A stretch of 64,000 nucleotides of DNA from VRUE01 sp963702175 (GTDB lineage Bacteria; Actinomycetota; Thermoleophilia; Solirubrobacterales; 70-9): contig OY969721.1 of the NCBI GenBank assembly GCA_963702175.1, positions 1,054,001 to 1,118,000 of the forward strand. Reading direction: 5' to 3'. Made by a program: the position numbers and the translations under genes. Each line of letters opens with the position of its first letter. Within the stretch, counting starts at the first letter, position 1. The notes beneath the pieces are model-generated. The model ran no database searches, was not told where the DNA came from, and was given only the letters and a program-made list of their open reading frames with translations. This document shows, piece after piece, positions 24,206 through 32,150 of the stretch.

Positions 24206-26565
24206 CGCGCCACCACCTTGAACTTGCGCCTCTGCGGCGCCGGCTCCACCACGCCCACCGCGTTGACCGCTTTCACTTGGAAGACGTGACGGCCTATCTT
24301 CAGCTGCCGGAGCTTCGTCGGCGAGCCGCAGCCTCGCCACCGCCCGCGGTCGACCTTGCAGCGAAAGCTGGTTCCCTCCTGGCCGGTCGAGTCGGTGAAG
24401 CGGAAGACGGGACGGCGCGCCAGCGTCTTGCCGGCCGGGGCGAAGGTGATGCGGGTCTGGGGAGTCACGTAGACGACGCCGGGTTTGCCCCCGACTTTCT
24501 TGGTTCCGCCCGAGCCGCCGCCGGCGCCGCCGGATCCGGAGCCGGAGTCGCCATCGCCCGGGCCTTCGCCGGGCGGTGGTGGTGGCGGAGGCGGAGGCGC
24601 GCTTTCCTGCTTGTAGGTGACAGCATTGGAGCAGGCGGAGGTATCGCCGCTTTCGTCGGTGGCGGTGACGCGGAAGCTCGTCGTCGACCCCGCCGCGACC
24701 GTTGTCGCGATGCCCCCGCCCCCGAGCTGCGTCGCGGTCCCGGTCGCGACCACCTCACCGGAGCAGTCCGGTGTCGTATAGACCTTGATCGCGGTGTCCA
24801 GATCGGACTGACCGACGATCGCCGGGGTCGTCGATTCACCCGGTGAGGCCGGGTTCGTCCCGGTCAGCACCGGCGTCGAGGGGCCCAGCTCCACTGAGTT
24901 GCCGGTCGAGACCAGGCGCGTTTGGGACTGTGCCTGGATCGCGTCCCACTCGTAGACGTCGAGCTCGGAGTCGCCGTCCCCTTCGGTCAGCCGCTCGGTG
25001 GTCTGGAAGAAGACGCGGGCGCCGTCGCTCGAGGCGGCCCTGAAGATCGCGTCACACCCGCCGGGAGTTGTCGGGCAGAAGACGCCCTCGGCCGAGACCA
25101 GCGTTGTGGTCGAATCGTCCAGGTCGCGGACGTAGATGTCGGCATTCGCGTCGCCGTCGTCGCTGACCAGATCCTCGACGCTGGAGAAGAAGACCCTGGA
25201 GGCGTCGTCTGAGATGCCGTTGAAGATCGCGGCGTCGTCGTCGTTGCCGCAGGTCGGTTCGCAAGCAGCCGCGCCGCGGGAGACGAGCGTCGGCGCGCCC
25301 CCGCCGATCTCCTGCTCGTAGACGTCGGCGCTGCTGTCGGTATCCGCCGTCGCGTCGAGTTTCTGGGTGGTCGTGAACACCACCTTCGTCCCGTCGGCTG
25401 TGGCGGCGCCGAAGGTCGAGCCGCCGCAGCATGCCCCCGAGGTGACCAGGCTCGACGCGCCTCCCTGCCAGCGGTAGACGTCGGTGGCGCCATTCGTATC
25501 GCCGCCGCCGGCAAGCGGCTCGTCGGTGACGAAGAAGACCGTGGAGCCGTCGGTGGAGGCGGCAGCGAAGTTCGCCGGTTTTTGGGTCGCCGTCCCGCCG
25601 GTGACCAGCGTCGTCGTTCCAGCGGCGCGTCGGTAGACGTCGTTGCCGCCGTCGACGTCGCCCGGTACGAGCCCCTCTTTAGTTTCGAAGAAGGCGATGG
25701 TGCCGTCCTGCGAGCTGCCGGCGAAGAGCACGTCAGCGGAATCGTCGTTGCCGCAGGGTTCGCAGCCGGCGTCCCCCTCGGAGATAAGCATGGTCGGGCC
25801 GTCCGGCAGGTCGCGGGCGTAGATGTCGATCGCGATGTCGGTGTCAGCATCCGCCAGCGACTCGAAGGTCGCGAAGAAGGCGGTTGATGCATCGCCGGAG
25901 AGGCCGCGCATGGTGGCCGTCTCATCGCCGTTGCCACACGGCGTGCATGACGCTTCGCCCGCCGAGACGAGCGTTGTCGTCCCGGCATCCAGATCGCGCC
26001 GGTAGATGTCTGCCGCGCTGTCGGTATCGGTCGCGAGGAGCCGCTCGTCGGTAGAGAAGAAGGCGGTGGCGCCATCGGCGCTGGCGTCTTTGAAGCTGGC
26101 GTCGGCCGCGCCGTTCCCGCAGGCGGGAGCACACCCGGCATTGCTCTGGCTGACGAGCACAGTGACGCCTTTCGCGAGGTCGCGGAGGTAGACGTCAGCC
26201 GCCTGGTCGGTGTCGGCGGCTACGAGCCGCTCGTCGGTGGAGAAGAAGACCTGCGTCCCATCAGCCGACGCCCGGCTGAAGAAGGAGTCGAAGGCGTCGT
26301 TGCCGCCAGTCGGCCCGGTCGAGATCTCGCGGGTCACGTAGCTGCCGACCACCGGGTCGAAGGACCGCATGTAGACGTCCCGCTTGCTGTCCGTGTCGCC
26401 GGAGACGAGCTTGTCGGTGGTGGTGAAGAAGGCGACTTTCCCGTCCGCCGAGATGCCCTCGTAGTTGGCCGCGACGGCAGCGGCATGCGGAGCGGCGATC
26501 GCAAGTGCCAGCAGCGCCGCAAGCGTCGCAGGAAGGATGGTTTTGGGCTTGTTAGCCGGCATCAT
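24202..26565 (-). CDS. secreted beta-propeller protein of the pilus operon, candidate tip adhesin
   Basis: About 787 residues. The double ATG at 26565/26562 is followed by a Sec signal (ILPATLAALLALAIAAPHAAAV). About ten repeats of 45-50 residues follow, of the form ASADGxxxFFxTxExLxxxDTDxxxDIYxRDLxxGTTTLVS, a PD40/TolB-like propeller blade with an Asp-rich turn that could bind Ca2+. Several blades carry CxPCGN Cys pairs. After the propeller come an Ig-like domain (SPGESTTPAIVGQSDLDT), a PPPPPPPPP and Gly/Ser linker, and a C-terminal domain with FRCKVDRGRWRGCGSP, common in actinobacterial surface proteins. It sits between pilA and the minor pilins. By analogy with PilY1 it may be a tip adhesin, which is inference. 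Confidence 0.75.
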   Translation of the reverse strand: MMPANKPKTILPATLAALLALAIAAPHAAAVAANYEGISADGKVAFFTTTDKLVSGDTDSKRDVYMRSFDPVVGSYVTREISTGPTGGNDAFDSFFSRASADGTQVFFSTDERLVAADTDQAADVYLRDLAKGVTVLVSQSNAGCAPACGNGAADASFKDASADGATAFFSTDERLLATDTDSAADIYRRDLDAGTTTLVSAGEASCTPCGNGDETATMRGLSGDASTAFFATFESLADADTDIAIDIYARDLPDGPTMLISEGDAGCEPCGNDDSADVLFAGSSQDGTIAFFETKEGLVPGDVDGGNDVYRRAAGTTTLVTGGTATQKPANFAAASTDGSTVFFVTDEPLAGGGDTNGATDVYRWQGGASSLVTSGACCGGSTFGAATADGTKVVFTTTQKLDATADTDSSADVYEQEIGGGAPTLVSRGAAACEPTCGNDDDAAIFNGISDDASRVFFSSVEDLVSDDGDANADIYVRDLDDSTTTLVSAEGVFCPTTPGGCDAIFRAASSDGARVFFQTTERLTEGDGDSELDVYEWDAIQAQSQTRLVSTGNSVELGPSTPVLTGTNPASPGESTTPAIVGQSDLDTAIKVYTTPDCSGEVVATGTATQLGGGGIATTVAAGSTTSFRVTATDESGDTSACSNAVTYKQESAPPPPPPPPPGEGPGDGDSGSGSGGAGGGSGGTKKVGGKPGVVYVTPQTRITFAPAGKTLARRPVFRFTDSTGQEGTSFRCKVDRGRWRGCGSPTKLRQLKIGRHVFQVKAVNAVGVVEPAPQRRKFKVVAR

Positions 26566-26606
26566 TGATCTATCGGCAAATCGAACGATTGGCTTAGCCA
26601 AAGCGT

Positions 26607-26634
26607 GAGGGGCGGGCCGACCGGCCCGCCCCTC
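26607..26634 (-). terminator. strong GC hairpin after pilA
   Basis: GAGGGGCGGGCC-GACC-GGCCCGCCCCTC is a perfect 12-bp stem with a 4-nt loop, 45 nt after the pilA stop and upstream of the propeller gene. There is no U-tract, so it may act as a partial terminator or as a 3' stabiliser that keeps the major pilin message more abundant than the downstream minor pilin messages. Confidence 0.6.
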
Positions 26635-26678
26635 GGCACTTCATGCTTGGCTAGGCCAATGCAAATGCGATCAGGGAG

Positions 26679-27137
26679 TTAGTCCCAGAACCCACCGGTC
26701 GGACAACCACCCTCACCGCCAACGTCACAGGGGAATGTAATGGCGCCAGCAGTGTTAACAATCCGGAATTTCTGGGTCGCTTTGCTACCTACGACCTCGA
26801 TTGAGTAGCTATCGTCAGTCGCTTCGACCGGGAAGGAAACCGGTGCACCGGTCAACGTGGGCTCGATGTCATCGAGCACTGCAAGGGAGTCACACGGTTT
26901 GTAACTACCGTTGTTGTCGGTGGCACAGGTCTCGATTGCAACCTGAGCTGAATGAGCGGTCTCCTTGGCCTTGGCGTCGCCGGCCTTGTCCCTCTGGTTG
27001 AAGAACGCGGGCAGCGCGATCGCGGCCAGGATTCCGAGAATGAGCATGACGACGAGGAGCTCGATCAGGGTGAACCCTGCCTCCCTGTCGCCGTTGAGCC
27101 GGGCGCCAACCTTGGCCCGGAGATTCTGGAGAAACAT
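26679..27137 (-). CDS. pilA: major type IV pilin PilA
   Basis: 152 residues. The leader ends GDREAG|FTLIELLVVMLILGILAAIALPAFF, with Phe +1 and Glu +5, the classical type IVa prepilin motif. The globular part is short, begins KAKETAHSAQVAIETCATDNNGSY, and has cysteines at CATDNNGSYKPC and CDVGGEGGC, which can form two disulfides as in other actinobacterial pilins. A Shine-Dalgarno AGGAGGT (27144-27150) lies 6 nt before the ATG, stronger than those of the neighbours, and a c-di-GMP riboswitch lies in the leader. It is the first gene of the pilA-propeller-minor pilin-pilD unit. Confidence 0.93.
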   Translation of the reverse strand: MFLQNLRAKVGARLNGDREAGFTLIELLVVMLILGILAAIALPAFFNQRDKAGDAKAKETAHSAQVAIETCATDNNGSYKPCDSLAVLDDIEPTLTGAPVSFPVEATDDSYSIEVVGSKATQKFRIVNTAGAITFPCDVGGEGGCPTGGFWD

Positions 27138-27143
27138 TCAGGG

Positions 27144-27150
27144 ACCTCCT
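27144..27150 (-). promoter_or_regulatory. pilA Shine-Dalgarno sequence
   Basis: AGGAGGT, 6 nt from the pilA ATG. It lies about 60 nt downstream of the riboswitch aptamer, so it is a possible target of aptamer-controlled occlusion. No clear anti-Shine-Dalgarno helix was found by eye. Confidence 0.6.
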
Positions 27151-27208
27151 AGGTTCCTATCGATTTCGCCAGAGCCCCGTCGCGTCTCAGCCACGTGGTG
27201 TCTGTCGA

Positions 27209-27296
27209 CCCCGGTGGTAGCCCGGCTGACTCCAAGCAAGGAGTCCCGACGGCTTTGCGCCCCCGCCTCGCGGCGGGTTTGCCTTTTGCACCAAGG
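27209..27296 (-). promoter_or_regulatory. cyclic di-GMP-I (GEMM) riboswitch in the pilA leader
   Basis: The 88-nt minus-strand leader folds as the class I aptamer. P1 pairs CCTTGGTG (27289-27296) with CACCGGGG (27209-27216). The conserved AGGCAAACC follows. P2 is CCCGCC-GCGA-GGCGGG with a GNRA tetraloop, and GGGCGCAAAGCC is the conserved joining segment and tetraloop receptor. P3 is GACTCC-TTGCTT-GGAGTC, followed by AGCCGGGCTACC. These are the family's invariant elements (the GCAAA... box, GNRA loop and receptor). The aptamer ends 71 nt before pilA. Control of pilin synthesis by c-di-GMP follows from family knowledge; whether ligand turns expression on or off cannot be decided here. Confidence 0.9.
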
Positions 27297-27434
27297 CACT
27301 GGCAGATTCATCACAAGGGCCTAATCGACCCCCCGGCCTCCAACCTTGATCCCCGAAATTAGGATTTCTTCCCTCGAAAACTCAGGCCGTTACACGATTC
27401 GGCCGTCAAACTGGCTGCCCAGAGTGCGCTGGAC

Positions 27435-28727
27435 CTAAGGACCGAGCAGAGCGGCGGGGACGACGGCGATGCCATCGGGTCGCCGGTAGGCCTCGGGGCC
27501 AGTGGTGACGATCGCCGCGTCGAGCAGATCATCCCCGATCCGCCCGGCAAGCCATCGCAAGTGCCGGACATCCTCGTCGTCGACGCTACGCGCGAGCTTG
27601 ACCTCGAAAGCGACGATCCGCCCGTCTCCTCGGTCGAGGATCAGGTCAACCTCGTGCTCGCCGCCCCGCGTCCGCAGGTGCGCCACCCGCCCAGCCTCAA
27701 CGGCCTGAGCGTAGACCCTCACCGAGAGAGTGACGAGGGACTCGAAGAGCGCTCCCAGGAAAGGCGCATCGCGAGGAATCGACGGTCCTACGGGATCCCC
27801 GCTCAGTAGCGCACCAGCGTCGACACCGAGCAAGCGCGCGGCCAGCGCCGGATCGACCAGCTGGTGCTTGGGAGGAAGGGCCAAGCGCCGAATGTGACTG
27901 CGAGTGGGCGCCCATGCCGGGACAGGGTCGAGGACCCAGAGCCGTTCCAGCGCATCGCGATAGGGCGAGGTGGTTGTTCGGGCGGGCTTTTCGTCTTGAC
28001 CGGCGGTGGCCGCGTCGCGAATCTTCTCGAACGAAGCGGTGGTCGAGGAGGCGGCCGCGTACGCGGCCATCCAGCGGCGCAATCCCTCGGCGTTGCGCAC
28101 CTGCCGACCCAGCTCATCGGGAAAGTCGCGCTCGACGATCCTGCGCAGGTAACCGTCGAGCTGGACACGCAGGGGCCGATCGGCGAGCCCTCGCAATCCC
28201 GGGAATCCAGAGCGGAGGATCTCGTCGACGTAGTCCTCGAGCTTCCAGTCCGTCCGGCCCCGGATCGCAACCCTCCCGCCGGTGAGCAGCTTCCGCATGC
28301 TGACGGTGGACTCACCGCCGGATCGCTCGGCCAGCGAAAGTGGGCGCATCCGCAGCGAGACGATCCTCCCCGCCCCCGAGTGCATCGGCGGCTGAGCGGG
28401 GGAAGCCGAACCCGCCAGCAGGAACTGCCCGGCGCTCGCCCCCGCGTCGACCCGACGGCGGACCAGGTCCCACATCTCGGGCACGCGCTGCCACTCGTCG
28501 ATCAACACCGGCGGAGGGTCGCCGAGCAGCCGCGCCGGATCGGCAACGGCGACGCTCCTGCGACCGGGGTCGTCCAGAGCATGGACGGTCGCCGCCCTGC
28601 GAGAAGCCGTGGCAGTCTTGCCCACCCCTTTCGCCCCCTCGAGCGCGATCGCGGGAAGTGCCGCCGCGAGCTCGTCGAGCTCCTCGTCGATGATACGAGG
28701 CCAATAGTCGGCGCCAGCGCTCTGCAC
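27435..28727 (-). CDS. AAA_14 / DUF4143 ATPase
   Basis: A 430-residue P-loop ATPase. Walker A is LEGAKGVGKTATASRRA, Walker B PPVLIDEWQRVPEMWD, and sensor FLLAGSASPAQ. The C-terminal DUF4143 domain (HLRTRGGEHEVDLILDRGDGRIVAFEVKLARSVDDEDVRHLRWL) contains a PD-(D/E)xK-like pattern, with EVDLIL, AFEVK and related residues. These proteins are widespread and are frequently found in accessory regions, but their biochemical role is unsettled. The start is GTG. A sigma-70-like promoter lies 137-164 nt upstream, and a repeated CCGTCC/CTGTCC element lies between. The gene sits between the two pilus blocks. Confidence 0.85.
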   Translation of the reverse strand: MQSAGADYWPRIIDEELDELAAALPAIALEGAKGVGKTATASRRAATVHALDDPGRRSVAVADPARLLGDPPPVLIDEWQRVPEMWDLVRRRVDAGASAGQFLLAGSASPAQPPMHSGAGRIVSLRMRPLSLAERSGGESTVSMRKLLTGGRVAIRGRTDWKLEDYVDEILRSGFPGLRGLADRPLRVQLDGYLRRIVERDFPDELGRQVRNAEGLRRWMAAYAAASSTTASFEKIRDAATAGQDEKPARTTTSPYRDALERLWVLDPVPAWAPTRSHIRRLALPPKHQLVDPALAARLLGVDAGALLSGDPVGPSIPRDAPFLGALFESLVTLSVRVYAQAVEAGRVAHLRTRGGEHEVDLILDRGDGRIVAFEVKLARSVDDEDVRHLRWLAGRIGDDLLDAAIVTTGPEAYRRPDGIAVVPAALLGP

Positions 28728-28747
28728 AAGGACGCAAGACTACCATA

Positions 28748-28780
28748 TGGACGGTTTCTAGACTCTAATTTGGACAGTTA
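28748..28780. repeat. tandem operator-like direct repeat upstream of the DUF4143 ATPase
   Basis: TGGACGGTTT (28748-28757) and TGGACAGTTA (28771-28780), 23 bp apart, about two helical turns. On the minus strand they read AACTGTCCAAAT and AACCGTCCATAT, 10 of 12 identical. They lie in an AT-rich part of the leader, 21-53 nt upstream of the GTG start, and could bind a regulator or the ATPase itself. Confidence 0.4.
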
Positions 28781-28863
28781 TTACACTCCCTAAAGGACGC
28801 CAAAGCAGCGAACAACTCAGGCAAACAGCCCTTTCGCCGACGAAGCCACCGGGCCTGACGCCG

Positions 28864-28891
28864 GGTATAACTTGGAGTGATTGACTGTCAA
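28864..28891 (-). promoter_or_regulatory. sigma-70-type promoter for the DUF4143 ATPase gene
   Basis: On the minus strand TTGACA (28886-28891), 16 nt, TATACC (28864-28869). Predicted start of transcription is near 28857, giving a leader of about 130 nt. TTGACTGTCAA at 28881-28891 is a perfect palindrome over the -35 element, which may be an operator. Confidence 0.5.
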
Positions 28892-28966
28892 CGGCGAGGG
28901 CGAGTCCGCCGGGCCCGACGGCTTGGGTGAGCAACCATTCTCCATGCGGGTCACCGTAGCGGGGCT

Positions 28967-29380
28967 TCACGCCGAAACGAGCGTGAGGCACTCTTCGGAG
29001 CTGGTTAGCGCCTCCATATCGGCCGGATCCGAGGTGATGACGGCCGCTTGGTGCTCCAGGGCGCAACAGACGACGTGGGCGTCGGCTACGTCGCTAGTGC
29101 CGCGGGCGCCGAGCCGCTCGCCCACTTCCTTCGCGCGCAGCTCGTCGAGCGAGTCGCTCTCTGCAGCCGCGATCAGCATGGCCAGCGAGGCCGATCGTGG
29201 CCCGCCGCGCCAGACCTGGGCCAGGGCGCTCGCCGGGACGACGATTCTCACGTCGGTCGCAGCCGGCCACTCAAGGAGCGCCCTAATCCGCTGCGCCCCC
29301 CGCTCGAAAGCGATCAATCCTCCTGCGTCGAGGACGACATCTTCTCCCGGAGGACCCTCTTCCATTCTCTGGCCGCCCAT
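28967..29380 (-). CDS. PIN-domain ribonuclease toxin (VapC-like)
   Basis: 137 residues. The PIN fold is shown by VVLDAGGLIAFERG (first Asp and Glu of the acidic site), TSDVADAHVVCCAL (central acidic residues), and AAVITSDPADMEAL (last Asp). VapC toxins cleave tRNA or rRNA and are neutralised by a co-expressed antitoxin. The ATG at 29380 lies inside the antitoxin gene (67-nt overlap); the Met at 29365 is an alternative start. The pair lies between pilC and the DUF4143 ATPase gene. Confidence 0.85.
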   Translation of the reverse strand: MGGQRMEEGPPGEDVVLDAGGLIAFERGAQRIRALLEWPAATDVRIVVPASALAQVWRGGPRSASLAMLIAAAESDSLDELRAKEVGERLGARGTSDVADAHVVCCALEHQAAVITSDPADMEALTSSEECLTLVSA

Positions 29381-29589
29381 TCCCTCGCCTCCTCGCTAAT
29401 CGGTCCGTGTTCAAGCTCAGAAAGCCGGACAGCCTCGCGCAGGGCCTGCGCCTTCCCGCCCGCGCGAAGCGCGGTTTCGATCGCGGCCGACAGGTTGGGC
29501 GATTTGCCGGTCTTGACCTCAGCGCGCGCAACCTCGAGCGCCTCCGGCTCGATCGAGATCGTGACCCGCTCTTTCATACGAAACATCAT
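29314..29589 (-). CDS. ribbon-helix-helix-like antitoxin (VapB-like)
   Basis: 91 residues upstream of and overlapping the PIN toxin. KERVTISIEPEALEVARAEVKTGKSPNLSAAIETALR is a classical ribbon-helix-helix pattern: a beta strand followed by two helices that bind DNA as a dimer. The C-terminal helix (LSELEHGPISEEAREWAAREWKRVLRE) would wrap around the toxin. Antitoxins of this sort repress their own operon. The ATG could also be the Met at residue 5 (29577). The unusually long overlap couples translation of the two proteins. Confidence 0.82.
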   Translation of the reverse strand: MMFRMKERVTISIEPEALEVARAEVKTGKSPNLSAAIETALRAGGKAQALREAVRLSELEHGPISEEAREWAAREWKRVLREKMSSSTQED

Positions 29590-29681
29590 ACGCCTTCTTC
29601 GTTCTCCGACTTCACCGTCGGGACGCTAGAGAGGCCCGTCGCGCACGTGGCGCGCACAATGTGCCTACTTCGAGCCGAAGC

Positions 29682-30926
29682 TCATTTGATCTTGTCGTAG
29701 AGGCTGAAGATCGGCAGGTACATCGCGATCACGATGAAGCCGACGATGCCGCCGACGAAGACGATCATCACCGGCTCGATCAGAGCGGTCAGGGCCTTGA
29801 CCTTGGCGTCGACCTCGGCCTCGTAGAAGTCGGCGATCTTGCTCAGCATGTGCTCCAGCTGGCCGGTCTCCTCGCCGACCGCGACCATGTGGCCGATCAT
29901 CGGCGGGAAGATCGGGTTTGCCTCGATCGGGCCGGCCAGCGAGCCGCCGCGCTTGACCGAGGCATAGACGTCGTCCATCGCCTGCTCGATCACGATGTTG
30001 CCGGCCGTCTCGCCGGTCAGTTTGATCGACTGCAGCATCGGCACCCCGGCGGAGACGCCACCGGAGAAGGTACGCGACCAGCGCGCCAGCGCGACCTTCT
30101 GGATCACGTCGCCGATCTTGAAGGGCAGGCGCAGCAGGAGGCGGTCCCAGATTTCCTTCCCGCCTTCGCTCCGCTTCCAGCGGAAGAAGACGACGAAGGA
30201 AATGACGATCGCCGGGATCAGGATGAACCAGTAGCCGGTGATCGCATCGGAGGCGGTGACGCACATCTGGGTCGGCAGCGGCAGCGAGGCTTTTTCGCCG
30301 GTGTCTTCGCCCAGTTCTTCGAAGATGCCGACGAAGATCGGGATGATGAAGGCGACCACGGCGAGCAGGACGACGACGGCGACGCCGAAGACCAGCGCCG
30401 GGTACATCAGCGCCGACTTGACCTGGCGGCGCAGCGTGTCGTTCTTCTCGACCTGGAAGGCGACCCGGTCAAGCGCGTCCTCGAGGCGACCCGACTGCTC
30501 GCCGGACCGGACCATCGCCCGGTAGAGGCGGTCGAAGACCTCGGGGTGGCGCTCCATCCCCTGCTCCAGGGTCGAGCCCGACTCCACGTCCGCCCGCAGT
30601 CCCGCCACCGCCTCCTTGATCCGATCCTCCTGGGTCTGCTCTTCGAGCGTGTGCAGGGTGCGCAGCATTGGCATCCCCGAGGCGACCAGGGTGGCGAACT
30701 GGCGCGAGAAGACCGCCAGCTCGCGCATGTCGACGCCCTTCCAGCGGCGGAAGACGTCCTCGATCGCGAACGGTTTGCTCTTCTCGCTGACGTCGAGGAC
30801 GATCAGCCCGCGCTGGCGCAGCTGCTCGGTGACCTGGGCCTTGGACTCGGCCTCGACCTCGCCGGCCGTCGCCGCCCCGCCCACGTCCATGGCTTTGAAG
30901 GCGAACGTGGTCGCCGCGGCAGCCAC
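29682..30926 (-). CDS. pilC: type IV pilus platform protein PilC
   Basis: A 414-residue inner-membrane protein of the PilC/GspF family. Two repeats of the GspF domain are visible: LAVFSRQFATLVASGMPMLRTLHTLEEQ (about 70-190) and ALARWSRTFSGGVSAGVPMLQSIKLTGETAGN (about 270-395). Membrane helices are near LVFGVAVVVLLAVVAFIIPIFVGIF, YWFILIPAIVISFVVFF and VMIVFVGGIVGFIVIAMYLPIFSLY. The final YLPIFSLYDKI motif is typical. PilC transmits motor motion to the growing pilus. The GTG start lies 3 nt after the pilT stop. Confidence 0.92.
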   Translation of the reverse strand: MAAAATTFAFKAMDVGGAATAGEVEAESKAQVTEQLRQRGLIVLDVSEKSKPFAIEDVFRRWKGVDMRELAVFSRQFATLVASGMPMLRTLHTLEEQTQEDRIKEAVAGLRADVESGSTLEQGMERHPEVFDRLYRAMVRSGEQSGRLEDALDRVAFQVEKNDTLRRQVKSALMYPALVFGVAVVVLLAVVAFIIPIFVGIFEELGEDTGEKASLPLPTQMCVTASDAITGYWFILIPAIVISFVVFFRWKRSEGGKEIWDRLLLRLPFKIGDVIQKVALARWSRTFSGGVSAGVPMLQSIKLTGETAGNIVIEQAMDDVYASVKRGGSLAGPIEANPIFPPMIGHMVAVGEETGQLEHMLSKIADFYEAEVDAKVKALTALIEPVMIVFVGGIVGFIVIAMYLPIFSLYDKIK

Positions 30927-30929
30927 TGG

Positions 30930-32096
30930 TCAGCCCCCCTGGGTATACGCGGGCGGCGGTGCGGACGCCGGCGACGTCGCCGGAGCCGGCTGGCCGGCAT
31001 CGGCCAGCGCCGCAGGTTGCACAGGCGCCGCGCCCAGCAGTCGTTTCAGCTCCTCCGGTACCGAAGCGCGCTGCTCGGCCAGCGAGCGGGTGATCTTGCC
31101 GGCCCGCACGAGGCGCGCCAGGTCGGCGTCCATGGTCTGCATCCCCACCGCGCCCGAGGTCTGCACGGCGGCGTAGATCTGGTGCGTCTTGCCCTCGCGG
31201 ATCAGGTTGCGGATCGCCGGCGTCGGCACCAGCACCTCGGTGGCGACCACGCGACCAGTGCCGTCGGCGGTAGGCAGCAGCTGCTGGGTGACGATTCCCT
31301 GCAGGGCAATCGAGAGCTGCGTCCGCACCTGCCCCTGTTGCTGGGGCGGGAAGACGTCGATGATGCGGTCGACTGTCTGCGCCGTCGACTGCGTGTGCAG
31401 GGTGGCGAAGACGAGGTGGCCGGTCTCGGCCGCGGTCAGCGCCGTTGAGATCGTCTCGAGGTCGCGCATCTCGCCGACCAGGATCACGTCGGGGTCCTCT
31501 CGCAGGGCGGCGCGCAGACCGAGTGCGAAGTCCTCGGCGTCGGAGCCGACCTCGCGCTGGTTGACGATCGAGCGCTTGTGCTTGTGCAGGAACTCGATCG
31601 GGTCCTCGATCGTGAGGATGTGGTCCTGGTTCTCGCTGTTGATCACGTCGATCATCGCCGCCAGGGTCGTGCTCTTGCCCGAGCCGGTCGGGCCGGTGAC
31701 GAGGACGAAGCCGCGCGGTTTGGAAGTCAGCTCGCGCAGCACCTGCGGAACCAGGAGCGAGTCGAGGCTGGGAATCTCCTGCGGGACGAGGCGGAAGGCG
31801 GCGCTGACCGAGCCGCGCTGGAAGAAGCAGTTGACGCGGAAGCGGGCGACGCCGGGGATCGCGTAGGCGAAGTCGAGCTGCTTGTGGTTCTCGAAGCGCT
31901 TGCGCTGGTCGTCGTTGAGAATGCTGTAGACGACCTCGCGGGTCTGCTGGCTGGAGAGCACGGCGAAGCCATCCATCGGCTCGATCTTGCCCTTGTCGCG
32001 GATCGCCGGCGGAAAGCCCGGCGTGATGTGCACGTCGGAGGCGCGGGCCTCGACCATGCGGCGGAGAACCTCTGAGAAGTCGAAGTCCATGGGCAT
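30930..32096 (-). CDS. pilT: pilus retraction ATPase PilT
   Basis: 388 residues from the ATG at 32096. Sequence shows the PilT order: RRMVEARASDVHITPGFPPAIRDKG, LVTGPTGSGKSTTLAAMID (Walker A), LTIEDPIEFLHKHKRSIVNQREVG (Asp box), PDVILVGEMRDLETISTALTAAETGHLVFATLHT (Walker B and His box) and FPPQQQGQVRTQLS. AIRNLIREGKTHQI is the retraction-specific AIRNLIRE motif. Pro/Ala-rich residues 350-388 end the protein. It sits between pilB and pilC, as in typical loci. An ORF start at 32138 (TTG) is less likely. Confidence 0.93.
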   Translation of the reverse strand: MPMDFDFSEVLRRMVEARASDVHITPGFPPAIRDKGKIEPMDGFAVLSSQQTREVVYSILNDDQRKRFENHKQLDFAYAIPGVARFRVNCFFQRGSVSAAFRLVPQEIPSLDSLLVPQVLRELTSKPRGFVLVTGPTGSGKSTTLAAMIDVINSENQDHILTIEDPIEFLHKHKRSIVNQREVGSDAEDFALGLRAALREDPDVILVGEMRDLETISTALTAAETGHLVFATLHTQSTAQTVDRIIDVFPPQQQGQVRTQLSIALQGIVTQQLLPTADGTGRVVATEVLVPTPAIRNLIREGKTHQIYAAVQTSGAVGMQTMDADLARLVRAGKITRSLAEQRASVPEELKRLLGAAPVQPAALADAGQPAPATSPASAPPPAYTQGG

Positions 32097-32150
32097 TAGA
32101 TCGTCCGCTCCGGCTGATTCCTCGATACCCGAAAGCAATTATTCGCGACC

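Noticed and set aside
24640..26400. Regular DNA repeats suggesting CRISPR or satellite
   Set aside because: The repeats are 140-150 bp, diverged, and in frame. They encode beta-propeller blades; there are no spacer-repeat units or cas genes.
29661..31448. A 595-codon plus-strand frame across pilC/pilT
   Set aside because: Antisense to clear pilC and pilT; composition is that of a GC-rich shadow frame.
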